Positions 16,926 through 25,139 of a DNA stretch of 31,500 nt are shown here, one piece after another (positions within the stretch are counted from its first letter, which is position 1; every line of letters begins with the position of its first letter). Source of the stretch: Symbiodinium natans. Lineage: Eukaryota; Sar; Dinophyceae; Suessiales; Symbiodiniaceae. The DNA lies in contig CAJNDS010002488.1 in NCBI GenBank assembly GCA_905221605.1, positions 258,900 to 290,399 of the forward strand, read 5' to 3'. Both the position numbers and the translations under genes were made by a program. The notes under the pieces are model-generated. The model worked only from the letters and a program-made list of their open reading frames with translations. It did no database searches and was not told where the DNA came from.

Positions 16926-17124
16926 GAAATGCGTTTAAGGGACCAAGGGGCCACTTGGGACACTTGGACAGTTGAAGCGCTCAGAATACGTGGGACCCTT
17001 TGCGTCACATGGAACACTTGGGACGCTGTTGGCAGCTTTTGGCAAACTTTCAGGGCACTTGAAGGCTTGGCACGCCTGGGACTGGGGAGACTTGGGGTTT
17101 AGGGTTTAGGGTTTAGGGTTTGCG

Positions 17125-17305
17125 TTGGGCTCATTGGAATCACGTGGGTCACTTGGGGGCACACTCTGGCAAATTGGGGGGCAATCTTTACGAAGTTGGA
17201 ACCCTTGAATGCTTGGACTTCTGGGGTGGGGCCAGAGGCAACGGAGGGTCGGAGGGCCCTTCCAGACCCTTTCTTGTATCATTGGACCCGCCAGCGACTC
17301 GGTAA
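17125..17305 (-). CDS. Putative exon, Pro-rich segment
   Basis: Open minus-strand frame encoding AGPMIQERVWKGPPTLRCLW and a Pro/Ser/Asp-rich continuation (CQSVPPSDPRDSNEP) before entering a TTTAGGG-derived array. The plus strand is also open over part of it. Edges uncertain. Confidence 0.3.
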
Positions 17306-18380
17306 GAGCACCTGCCCGAAAACCCTGAACCCTAAAGCACGCACCAGTCCTCCTCAACCCTCCCTAACCCCGAAGTTTACCCGAAGCACAAACCTCTCCC
17401 AAAATGCTACAAGTCCCCCCCCGAGCCAAAACCGCCAAGGCTGTGAACCCTAAACCCCTAGCCGTTAAACCCCTATACCAACAACCTCAAACTCTAAACC
17501 CTAGCCTACGCCCCAGAAACAAAATGAAAAGACAAACATATATATATATATAAACATACCGTGGAGAAAATAATCAACCACAAACTAGAAACCCAAACCT
17601 GCTCCCTGACGACTTCAGCAGCCGGGTGCAAGGCGGGTCGGGCCGAACCGGACGTCCCGTTTCAGGATCCACCTCTGCTCCGTGTTCGCTTTCATTGGTT
17701 AAAACCCTAAACCCTAAACCCTAACCCCTAAACCCTAAACCTAAATCCCAAACCCTAAACCCTAAACCAGCTAGGGTTTAGGAAATTTATGGTTTAAAGG
17801 GCCTAATGGGTTTTCTTGGGAGCTTCGGGGCTAGGGTTACCCAGAGAGCCCAATACCCCTTAATTAAGGAACATGCCTTAAACTATGACGGGATTCTGAA
17901 TATGATTTACAGTAAGGCATTCTCCTCGTGACATCAAGAGAGAGTTGGTCAGAGAATTCAAAAGTAGGATTCTGCATTCTTTTGCAGGGATTCGAAAGCC
18001 GCTTGGCCTAGGGTTGTAGGGTTTAGGGTTTGAGGGCTTCGGGCTTGTGGTTGAGGGTTTAGGGTCTTGAAGGTTTGGGGCTTATTCGGTTCGTAAGGCT
18101 AAGGCTTAGGGTTTATAGGGTTTAGCCCCTAAACCCTCAATCACAAGCCCCCCCAAATTCCTTCAGATCTGTAAACCACTAAGGTTAGGGTTTAGAGTTT
18201 AGGGTCTGAACCCCCAAGCCCCCCAAACCCCTAAACCTGTGAACCCCCCCCCCCCCAAAGGGTGCCACTGGGCATACCGATGGCTCTTTATTTACAGGGT
18301 CCTTAAGGGAGGGCGGGTGGGTACCTAGGGAAGCTTAAGGAGCCTAGGGAAATAGTGGGGAGGATTGCCCTAAACCCTGA
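17306..18380. other. Mixed repeats and unique spacer
   Basis: Weak C arrays (17320-17515), a TA microsatellite (17537-17552), a GC-rich island at 17590-17695 that is open in two minus-strand frames and so gives no safe exon call, a C array at 17700-17765, and an AT-rich segment at 17850-17950 with an imperfect inverted pair (CATGCCTTAAAC / TTACAGTAAGGCATTC). G arrays follow. No supported gene. Confidence 0.5.
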
Positions 18381-18387
18381 ACCCCCC

Positions 18388-18462
18388 CTCCCTTGCGAAT
18401 CTAAAATCTATGGCCCCGGCGGGCACAGGCCAGCTGTCATCCTTGGTGCCTGAGGACGCGAC
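18388..18462 (-). CDS. Putative exon, unassigned protein
   Basis: The minus strand encodes SGTKDDSWPVPAGAIDFRFA with high GC3 after CGCGTCCTCAG. The 3' edge is unclear. Confidence 0.35.
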
Positions 18463-18714
18463 CCTAAACCCTAAACCCTAAACCTTAAACCCTAAACCCT
18501 AAACCCTAAACCCTGGGTGAAGTTGGGCTCTGGATTCGTGGGGTGTCACGGGGTGCATGTAGGGTTTAAGTAGGGGTTCATGCAGGCTTTAGGGTTTAGG
18601 GATTAGGATTTAGGGTTTACTGCAGGATTGCGAGGTTGTTCGGGCTTTGTGTTCATTGTGCGTCTGCATGTTTTGCGCGAGGGGTTGGGGGCTTGTCCTC
18701 TAAACGCGTGTTAC

Positions 18715-18792
18715 CTGCTGCCCCTCCAAAAACCCAACCACGTACTCTATGTCAGGGTTGTCAGGATGCTCCACGGAATAAGAATGTTTCAT
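18715..18792 (-). CDS. Putative exon with GTAACA donor
   Basis: Exactly 26 minus-strand codons (MKHSYSVEHPDNPDIEYVVG, then FLEGQQ), phase 0 at both ends, between CATCAAAAAG and CAGCAG|GTAACA. An open plus-strand frame covers the region too, but with poorer codon bias. Confidence 0.4.
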
Positions 18793-19001
18793 CTTTTTGA
18801 TGCTAGGAACTTAAAACCCTACACCAAGAAACCTGATTTGGGGTTCTCGGCATCGTAGCACGAAAGGTTCTACCCCAAAAGGCTTTCCTCAAATATACTC
18901 CCAGTATGGCCCTATATGATCTTTTTCGAATGGCCCCTCGAACGCATGGGTACAAACCCTAAACCCTAAACCCTAAACCCTAAAACCCTAAAACCCTGAA
19001 C

Positions 19002-19066
19002 CCCCGTGTCCAGGGCCACAGAAGACTTGAAACTTCACTGAGACTCGGGCTTCGAGATGTTCAGGG
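19002..19066 (-). CDS. Putative exon with strong acceptor
   Basis: GTATCTTCCTTGTAG is followed on the minus strand by a frame encoding PEHLEARVSVKFQVFCGPGH, ending at GGG|GTTCAGG, which leads into TTTTAGGG-type repeats in the sense strand. Confidence 0.4.
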
Positions 19067-19239
19067 CTACAAGGAAGATACCCCAAACGCTTACTGAATA
19101 ACCCCTCTCTCTCTATATATATATATATAAACAAGAACAATATAATATGTAGATCGTCTTTATGACAGGTCTAAGTACCCCTAACATGGCAGCCTAGAAG
19201 GGGGTGACCCTTCTAGTCTTCAACACTAACCCCCCAATC

Positions 19240-19352
19240 CTGAAGCCAAAACGGCTTGGGGGCAGCACCTTGATCCAAATCACTGGCGCTTCTCGCCCGT
19301 GACAGCGCGCTCATCTGCGCCTTGATGAAAAGGATCGTGGAAATGTGCTTTG
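19240..19352 (-). CDS. Putative exon, helical segment
   Basis: The minus strand encodes AKHISTILFIKAQMSALSRA, then RSASDLDQGAAPKPFWLQ, with high GC3. The acceptor edge is GCCTTGAAG; the 3' edge CAG|GATTGG would be the GA donor class reported in dinoflagellates. One of the most protein-like islands in the window. Confidence 0.45.
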
Positions 19353-19392
19353 CTTCAAGGCACCCCAAACCCCAAACCCTAAGAACCTAAAA

Positions 19393-19480
19393 CCCTAAAA
19401 CCCTAAAACCCTAAAACCCTAAAACCCTAAAACCCTAAAACCCTAAAACCCTAAAACCCTAAAACCCTAAAACCCTAAAA
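19393..19480. repeat. CCCTAAAA 8-mer array
   Basis: Eleven perfect copies of the 8-base variant CCCTAAAA. It pairs with the inverted array of the same variant at 19614-19693. Confidence 0.98.
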
Positions 19481-19539
19481 CCCTAGAAATCGAAGCCCCT
19501 AAGCAAATAAATCATAAACCCGAAGCCCTTTCAACGGCC

Positions 19540-19595
19540 AGGAAAGCTTAAACACTGGGGGTCGCAGCTAGGGAATATTGGCTTCGGGGTTATTT
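19540..19595 (-). CDS. Putative micro-exon between matched inverted arrays
   Basis: The only coding-like reading is on the minus strand (PSCDPQCLSFPGR after ATTCCCTAG). Too short for certainty; its interest lies in its position between the two 8-mer arrays. Confidence 0.2.
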
Positions 19596-19613
19596 AGGGT
19601 TTAGGGTTTAGGG

Positions 19614-19693
19614 TTTTAGGGTTTTAGGGTTTTAGGGTTTTAGGGTTTTAGGGTTTTAGGGTTTTAGGGTTTTAGGGTTTTAGGGTTTTAGGG
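19614..19693. repeat. TTTTAGGG 8-mer array
   Basis: Ten perfect copies of TTTTAGGG, the inverse of the 19393-19480 array; the flanks revert to the 7-mer TTTAGGG. Confidence 0.98.
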
Positions 19694-19955
19694 TTTAGGG
19701 TTTAGGGTTTAGGGTTTTAGGGTTTAAGGTTGCAGTTTGGGGTTTAGGGTTGAGGGTTTAGGGAGTACGCCGGTAGGATTAAGCCGTTTCCGGTTTAGAG
19801 TTTAGGGTGTAAGGATTTAAAGGTTCAGGGGTCATGCGTCGTTTGGGGTTGAGAGTTTCGGATGGAAGGTTGTAGGTGTAGGGTTGATACGACTTCATCT
19901 GCCTGGCGCGTCACCAACTCTGAGCTTTCCAATAAAGAATCCTAGGGTTTAGGCT

Positions 19956-20057
19956 TTAGGCCTCGATGGCTCCGTCAACCCCTGAGAACCGGGCGCTCTT
20001 TGGCCGTTTTGGCAGGCTCGTGTTGAGCCCGGTGTTCACCTCGACCTGGGTGCGTCC
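19956..20057 (-). CDS. Putative C-terminal exon
   Basis: The minus strand encodes GRTQVEVNTGLNTSLPKRPK, then SARFSGVDGAIEA and a TAA at 19958-19956. GC3 is high. An upstream minus-strand island at 19885-19935 (LLESSELVTRQADEVVS) may be another small exon. A plus-strand frame overlaps with poorer codon bias. Confidence 0.4.
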   Translation of the reverse strand, partial: GRTQVEVNTGLNTSLPKRPKSARFSGVDGAIEA

Positions 20058-20354
20058 GTCAAATATAGCAGTCGGAATAATTACAGATAGTATTCCCTTT
20101 CTGGTCCCTATATACTTCTACCATACTAACCCCGACACCCCATTCTAATTATTAAGGCCCCAATATTAAGACTAGTTTCATGGGCGCTTAATGTAGGGCT
20201 CATAAGGTTTAGGGATTAGGGTTCAAGCTGTTCAAGGTTCAGGGTTTATATGCCTTAGGGTTTAGACTAGAAGCCTACACCCAACCCCTCTTTCCTGGAA
20301 CCCCTGGTAGTTAGGACTCAGGGTGTAACGTTCCATCTAATCCCAGAACCTTGA

Positions 20355-20403
20355 ACCAAACCCTAAACCCTAAACCCTAAACCCTAAACCCTAAACCCTA
20401 AAC
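20355..20403. repeat. CCCTAAA array
   Basis: Seven CCCTAAA units directly left of the exon-like island 20404-20500. Confidence 0.97.
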
Positions 20404-20500
20404 CCTCTGAGGCGCCGGCGAACGGCTTCCTTGGGGCAGTTCGCTTGGCGAAGAGCTCCTGCTGCAGTTTTAGGGTTTCGGCTTCCGTGAGCTTCCCGGC
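20404..20500 (-). CDS. Putative coiled-coil exon containing a telomere-like motif in frame
   Basis: The minus strand encodes AGKLTEAETLKLQQELFAKR, then TAPRKPFAGASE, with high GC3. A CCCTAAAA motif at 20470-20477 (minus strand) is read as part of E-T-L-K. The donor edge is AGG|GTTTAG. C array left, G array (20502-20548) right. Confidence 0.45.
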
Positions 20501-20599
20501 AGTTTAGGGTTTAGGGTTTATAGGGTTTAGGGTTTAGGGTTTAGGGTTCATCTTCCGGTTAAAGCATGAACCGTGCTCATCCGACTACAACTCCCAAAC

Positions 20600-20665
20600 A
20601 GTCGGCCCAATGTTCACTGAGCTCTGGGCCACGGGGTCGTTGCGCAGCATGCTCCTCTCAAGTAG
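20600..20665 (-). CDS. Putative exon, unassigned protein
   Basis: The minus strand encodes LLERSMLRNDPVAQSSVNIG, then PTVWEL to a TAG. GC3 is high. The plus strand from 20610 to 20879 is also open, with weaker bias. Confidence 0.3.
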
Positions 20666-20927
20666 GTTCAGGGTTAGGAGCGAGGCAGCATATCAGGTGA
20701 GCTTTACACCCGAAACTCTAACCCCTGGCTCAACTGGCTCAGGGCAAAACGATTCTCGCAGCACTCACATGCACAGAATGTTGCGCGCTGCTCAAATGGG
20801 CCAGAAACCCCCAAACCGTAAATCCCAACTACAACCTCGAGTCGTCACCACACACTTGAAGCCCCTGTTGACTTCGTAAGTATTGTTACTGTAGGGTTTA
20901 GGGTTTAGGGTTTTTGTAATTAAGGGT

Positions 20928-21022
20928 GGGTTATGGGGATGAAAACTGGAGTTCTTGGGGATAGACTTGCAAAGTCAAAAGACCTTTCAAGCAGAGCGCG
21001 GCCCAGCCAGTAACCCACATGG
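20928..21022 (-). CDS. Putative exon, hydrophobic segment
   Basis: The minus strand encodes SMWVTGWAALCLKGLLTLQV, long enough for a membrane helix, then YPQELQFSSP to a TAA. Acceptor edge ATTTTAAG. Function unknown. Confidence 0.3.
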
Positions 21023-21104
21023 ACTTAAAATCGTGAGAGGCTTCAGGGGTTTCGGGTTTAAACCCTAAACCCTAAACCCTACACCCTAAACCCTAAACCC
21101 CGAC

Positions 21105-21980
21105 AGGAGGTGCCTCCGGCAGGTCGGGTAGGTGTTTGGGACTTGTGGCTTGTTTGGCTTTGCCGTTGCACCAGGGCTCACACGGTGTCAGGGAGTTCAG
21201 GGTTCTTGGTGGTTGAGGGTTTAGGGTTTAGGGTTTAGGATATAGACGTAAACTCTAACTCCTGTTTTTTTTTGGGGGGGAGGGGGGGGGGTTTGAATAC
21301 TGGGCTAGCGCTCTGGTGGGGGTGGGGTGGGGGGGGAGGAGAAGGCACACGGAGAAAAGCTTATCTTGTTGAGGGGGGGGGGGGGGGGGGGTCGAGCCTG
21401 AGATCTCCAAGCCTGAGATCTCCAAGCCCGAAAAACTACTCCAAGATGCCCTGAAACCCCCCTCTCAAGTCAAAGCTCACGAACCCCCCGCCCCCCCCAC
21501 GCCCCAAGCTCCCAAAACCACTAAACCTCCCCCCTAAACCCTAAACCCTAATAGGAGGTGCCTCCGGCCAGCCGGGTAGGTGCTTGGGACTTGTGGCTTG
21601 TTTGGCTTTGCCGTTGCACCAGGGCTCACGCGGTGTCAGGGAGTTCAGGGTTCTTGGTGGTTGAGGGTTTGGGGTTTAGGGTTTAGGATATAGACCTAAA
21701 CCCTAACTCCTTTTTTGGGGGGCGGGGGGGGGGGGGGGGAATTTGAATACTGGGCTTAGCGCCGCCGTGGGGTGGGGGGGGGGAGGAGGAAGCACACAGA
21801 GAAAAGCTTCCTCTTTGAAGGGGGGGGGGTCGAGCCTGAGATCCAAGCCCGAAGACGAATCAAGCTCCAAGATGCCCTGAACCCTACTCCCCTCTCAAGT
21901 CAAAGCTCACGAGGGCAACCCCCCAAAACCACTAAACCTCCACCCCCCCCCCCCCCCCCCCCCCCGCCTAAACCCTAAAC
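21105..21980. repeat. Tandem duplication of about 448 bp including an exon-like island
   Basis: AGGAGGTGCCTCCGG at 21105 recurs at 21553, and the similarity continues through a GC-rich island, a G array, a T-run/G-run junction, AAGGCACACGGAGAAAAGC / AAGCACACAGAGAAAAGC, TCGAGCCTGAGATC and CAAGTCAAAGCTCACGA. The copies differ mainly in homopolymer lengths. On the minus strand the islands (about 21105-21215 and 21553-21663) are open and encode EPWCNGKAKQATSPKHLPDL in copy 1, so an exon with its intron may have been duplicated. Confidence 0.85.
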
Positions 21981-22035
21981 CCTAAACCCCAAACCCTAAA
22001 CCCTAAACCCTCAAACCTCAAACCTCGCTCCTCAC

Positions 22036-22143
22036 AGCCCGTGCTTCTTCGTGGATTTTGCTCGTCTGGCCGGCGGGATTGGAAGGTACAGAGATGAAAC
22101 TCGTCGTTGTTTTCACAGACAAGGAGATCTGTTAACCGCCGTT
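22036..22143 (-). CDS. Putative exon with GTGAGG donor
   Basis: The minus strand encodes RRLTDLLVCENNDEFHLCTF, then QSRRPDEQNPRRSTG, ending at GGGCT|GTGAGG. The acceptor edge is CCAATAG. C array left, G array right. A plus-strand frame is also open. Confidence 0.4.
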
Positions 22144-22274
22144 CTATTGGACATAGGGTTTAGGGCTAGAGGGTTTGGAGCTTATATGGTTTGGTTTCAG
22201 CTAGTTTTCAGAGAGCAGACGCTTCAAGCAACGAACCCTAAACCCTACGTCGCTAGGAACTGGCCCCAGTAAAA

Positions 22275-22385
22275 GCCCGAAACCCCAAAGCCCAATCCCA
22301 CACAGGTCTTGTTACGGTACGTCTGAAAGGAGGTGCAGGCTGGGTTTTCACGTTTCTGCGCGCCGGGCGTTTGGGATCCCGTGGG
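22275..22385 (-). CDS. Putative exon, unassigned protein
   Basis: The minus strand encodes GSQTPGAQKRENPACTSFQT, then YRNKTCVGLG, ending near GG|GTTTCGG. Edges uncertain. Confidence 0.3.
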
Positions 22386-22419
22386 AAACCCTAAGCCCTA
22401 AACCCTAAAAACCCTTCAT

Positions 22420-22485
22420 GCTTCGGGCAAAACAGAGGGCCTTCATGAAGTTGGCGTAGAAGAGCTTCGAGGTTGAGGGCGCTAG
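22420..22485 (-). CDS. Putative short exon
   Basis: After TCAACCTCGAAG the minus strand encodes LFYANFMKALCFARSMKG with high GC3. C array left, G arrays right. A second minus frame is open as well. Confidence 0.3.
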
Positions 22486-22494
22486 ACCTGGTGG

Positions 22495-23130
22495 GTGTTT
22501 TGGGGGCTTGAGGGGGTCTAGGGTTTAGGGTTTATAGGGGTTATAGGGGTTATAGGGTTTACAGGGTTTATAGGGTTTATAGGGTTTATAGGGTTTATAG
22601 GGTTTATAGGGTTTATAGGTTTTATAGGGCTTATAGGGCTTAGGGCTCAGGATTTGTAGGGCTTAGGGCTTAGGGCTTAGGGCTTAGGTGCTTAGGGTTT
22701 CGGGTCCTGTGCTAGGGCTTTAGGGTTTTAGTTGGGGCTGTAGAGCTTTGAATTTATACAGGGCTTCGGGGGCTCTAAGGTATTGTAGAGGGTTTTGCGG
22801 GGGTTTCAGGGTTTTAGGGCTTTAGGGCTTATGGAGTTTATAGGGTTTATCGGGTTCACGGGGTTCATAGGTTTTAGTAGTGTTTATAGGATCTATAGGG
22901 TCCTCTGCTAGGGCTTTAGGGCTTAGCGTTTCGGGTCTCAGGGGTTTGGGGGGTTAGGGTTTTTGGATTTGTAGGGCTTTTGGACTATAGGGTTTATCGG
23001 GTTTTGGGGTTGATGTATAGGGGGGGGTTAGGGCTTAATTGTGGGAAGCTTTTGTGTTGAAAGGCTTTGACTTTGGTGTTTCGAGGGTTTAGGGTTTTGG
23101 GTCTGACGTTTAATAAAGCTTTAAGCCCCC
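22495..23130. repeat. Degenerate G-rich array with TTTATAGGG 9-mer core
   Basis: About eight copies of the 9-base variant TTTATAGGG at 22540-22625, surrounded by degenerate TTTAGGG / CTTAGGG units to about 23110. No gene seen. Confidence 0.9.
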
Positions 23131-23227
23131 GTGGTTAGGGCCTGGGCGGCCCTGAGCACTAAACCCCCTGAAATCTCCTCAAACTACAACCAATAAAACC
23201 CCAAACCCTCCTAAAACCTCGAAAACC

Positions 23228-23282
23228 CCCCCCCCCCCCCGCCCCCCCCCCCCCCCCCCCCCCCACCCCCCCCCCCGCCCCC
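23228..23282. repeat. Interrupted poly-C tract
   Basis: About 55 bases of C with single G or A interruptions. The exact length in the assembly is unlikely to be reliable. Confidence 0.9.
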
Positions 23283-23359
23283 AAACCCCCTGAAGCCCCA
23301 AAACCAAGCAAAGAAAACCCCAAAAGGCACCAACATCAAGCCCCCCAAATCCCCTGCAG

Positions 23360-23440
23360 AAAGCGCAAAATCTCTCGGTAGAAGCACTACGGGGAAGCCA
23401 AGGTGTTAGCGCTCGTACGGAAAAGCGGATGGTGCGTGAG
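23360..23440 (-). CDS. Putative exon, weak
   Basis: On the minus strand CTTGGCTTCCCCGTAG is a strong acceptor followed by CFYREILRFLQ; alternatively a longer frame (TIRFSVRALTPWLPRSAST) runs through the same place. The two readings exclude each other. Confidence 0.2.
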
Positions 23441-23446
23441 AAGCAC

Positions 23447-23540
23447 AGTACCCAGTAACCAGGTTGTAATGAGGGCACCCTGCTTTGGGTTGGTTACTTT
23501 ATAAGGGAACCTTGAACCCCAAAAACGGGAAAAGGCTACC
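23447..23540. mobile_element. Foldback element, GTAGCCCAGTAACC family, diverged copy
   Basis: GTACCCAGTAACCAGGTTGT, then TTGGGTTGGTTACTTTATAAGG, matches the interior of 14834-14927. The right end GGCTACC is only loosely conserved. Confidence 0.6.
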
Positions 23541-23688
23541 AAGGAAGTGACATCAATGAACTCAACATGTGCAGTCAAAACCATTAAGGTTTAGGGTTAG
23601 GGTTTAGGGTTTAGGGTTTAGGGCGTAGGGCTGAGAGCTTAGTGACTTAGAGCTTAGGGTTTAAGGCCTGGGCAGGAGCATTGGTAGC

Positions 23689-23832
23689 TCAAGACGGAGC
23701 AACTGCAGTGTTACACTCCGGGCAGCGGCCGCTGGCGCAAATTTGGAGCACACAGCCAGCGCTCCAGGCAGTCAGCATGGACGACATGCAGGCACTGCAT
23801 GCACGGCAGCATGCACAGGTCAGTGTGGACTC
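23689..23832 (-). pseudogene. RING-H2 zinc-finger fragment with a frame break
   Basis: After a CCGACCAG acceptor edge at 23834-23833 the minus strand encodes TDLCMLPCMQCLHVVHADCL, then ERWL. C-L-H-V-V-H-A-D-C (23794-23768) is a good C3-x-H4-x2-H5-x2-C6 core of a RING-H2 finger, followed by the usual hydrophobic E-R-W-L. The last zinc pair, C-P-E-C, is present at 23724-23713 but in another frame: 43 bases separate the C6 and C7 codons, which is not a multiple of three. The first Cys pair would lie in an upstream exon. Either the finger is broken, or there is an indel error or unusual splicing. RING-H2 proteins usually act as E3 ubiquitin ligases. Confidence 0.55.
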
Positions 23833-24059
23833 CTGGTCGGAGTGGTCCCATGGAAAGCAACTCTCTTGATTCCCGTGAGCGCGACACGCAGGCGCGTGGA
23901 GCGTAAAAGTCCTGAAGCACTCCACACCCCAAACCCCAAGACCCTGCATAACACCCTAAGACCCCCTTAAACCCCCTTAAACACCCCTCCGCCAAAAAAA
24001 AACTTAAAGCCTCCGAAAATCTCTGGACAATTAACGCGAAACACCCGGAAAACCTGAAA

Positions 24060-24165
24060 AACACCCAAAGCCCAAAACCCCCAAAACCCCCAAAACCCCA
24101 AAACCCCAAAACCCTAAAACCCTAAACCTAAACCCCAAACCCTCAACACTAAACCCCAAACCATT
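24060..24165. repeat. Degenerate CCCCAAA / CCCTAAA array
   Basis: C-rich repeats left of the foldback element at 24183-24338. Confidence 0.9.
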
Positions 24166-24182
24166 CCTCAAGCATCCTCCAT

Positions 24183-24338
24183 TTGCTTCAGAACCCCAAA
24201 AGAATACAAAAAATCAAATAATCCTAATGTTACCCTTAATAAGGAATACCATTTTCTATTTTTCGAAGAATATCAAACAATCATCCCTAATATTACCTTT
24301 CATGAGGAATAATATTTCTTCGGGGTTCTGAAGCAATT
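24183..24338. mobile_element. MITE-like element, TTGCTTCAGAACCCC family, copy 1
   Basis: TTGCTTCAGAACCCC on the left is matched by GGGGTTCTGAAGCAA on the right. AT-rich interior. Its reverse complement aligns with 26121-26219 (ATATTATTCCT, AAGGGTAATAT). The right end touches the exon-like island 24339-24417, whose minus-strand frame continues into the element. Confidence 0.85.
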
Positions 24339-24417
24339 CGTAGAAACGCCAGGCGCCCCAACCAGGATTGGAGTCAGGGCTGAACGAGGGCGGCCTCAGG
24401 TTCGACAGAGAAAAGGG
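24339..24417 (-). CDS. Putative exon abutting a mobile element
   Basis: The minus strand encodes SLSNLRPPSFSPDSNPGWGA, then WRFYELLQ, and stays open into the foldback element to a TAG. Other frames on both strands are open too, so this is tentative. Confidence 0.3.
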
Positions 24418-24423
24418 ACTCGG

Positions 24424-24538
24424 AGTTTAGGGTTTAGGGTTTAGGGTCTAGGGTCTAGGGTCTAGGGTCTAGGGTCTAGGGTCTAGGGTCTAGGGTTTAG
24501 GGTTTAGGGTTTAGGGTTTAGGGTTTAGGGTTTAGGGA
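24424..24538. repeat. TTTAGGG array with TCTAGGG core
   Basis: Three TTTAGGG, then seven TCTAGGG, then about seven TTTAGGG units, an amplified point variant inside the array. Confidence 0.97.
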
Positions 24539-24555
24539 TTAAGACCGCAACGATG

Positions 24556-24659
24556 GATAGGTTGGGATGTTCCCCCTATGCAAACAGTCCGCAAAGGGAT
24601 TCTAGTACCCCCTCTTATACTCCGAAAGGACAGTCAGTATACGAGGAATATCCCAAGTT
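24556..24659. mobile_element. Foldback element, GTTGGGATGTTCCCC family, copy 2
   Basis: Starts GGTTGGGATGTTCCCCC and ends ATATCCCAAGTTT. It shares GGGATT..AGTACCCCCT with the composite at 1590-1799. Confidence 0.75.
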
Positions 24660-24968
24660 TGGGGTTTACAGTCTAGGGTTGTTTAGAGTTTAGGGCTTGG
24701 GTTTGGGGTTTAGGGGTTTTAGGGTTTCGGGGGTTTGGGGTTTAGGGGTTTTTAGGGTTTGGGGGGTTTGGGGCCTGGGGTTTTGGGGGGTTAGGGTTTA
24801 GGGTTTAGGGTTTAGGGTTTGGGGTTTGGAGGTTTGAAGGTTTGAAGGTTTGAAGGAGTTTTGAAGGCTAGGGTTTTAGGGTTTGGGGCTTAGGGGTCCA
24901 AAAGCTTGAGGGTGCGGGGCTTTCAGGGTTCCGGGTTGCGGTTTGAGGGTTAGGGTTTCTAAGTGTAG

Positions 24969-25136
24969 CTACATGGTGCCTTAGTATGGTCCCTTATCTC
25001 CTTTAAAGGGTTGGGATGGGCCCTTGGGTTGCGTAGGGTCTACACCCTAGACCCTGAACCCTAAACCCTAAACCCTAAATCTTAAACCCCAAAACAAGGG
25101 GCATATAGGGGGGCCCATACTAAGGGACCATGTGAG
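24969..25136. mobile_element. MITE-like element with telomere-like core
   Basis: GCTACATGGTGCCTTAGTAT on the left is matched by ATACTAAGGGACCATGTGAGC on the right, with only a few mismatches. CCCTAAA-type repeats fill the middle (about 25040-25098). Non-coding. Confidence 0.8.
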
Positions 25137-25139
25137 CGT

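Noticed and set aside
17420-17440. Possible relict of the dinoflagellate spliced leader on the minus strand (TTTTGGCTC core)
   Set aside because: Only about 15 of 21 positions agree with the spliced-leader sequence as I remember it, there is no AG context or downstream gene start, and one such partial match is expected in 31 kb.
21272-21978. Glycine/proline-rich plus-strand frames in the duplicated block
   Set aside because: They depend on homopolymer G and C tracts and are explained by the tandem duplication.
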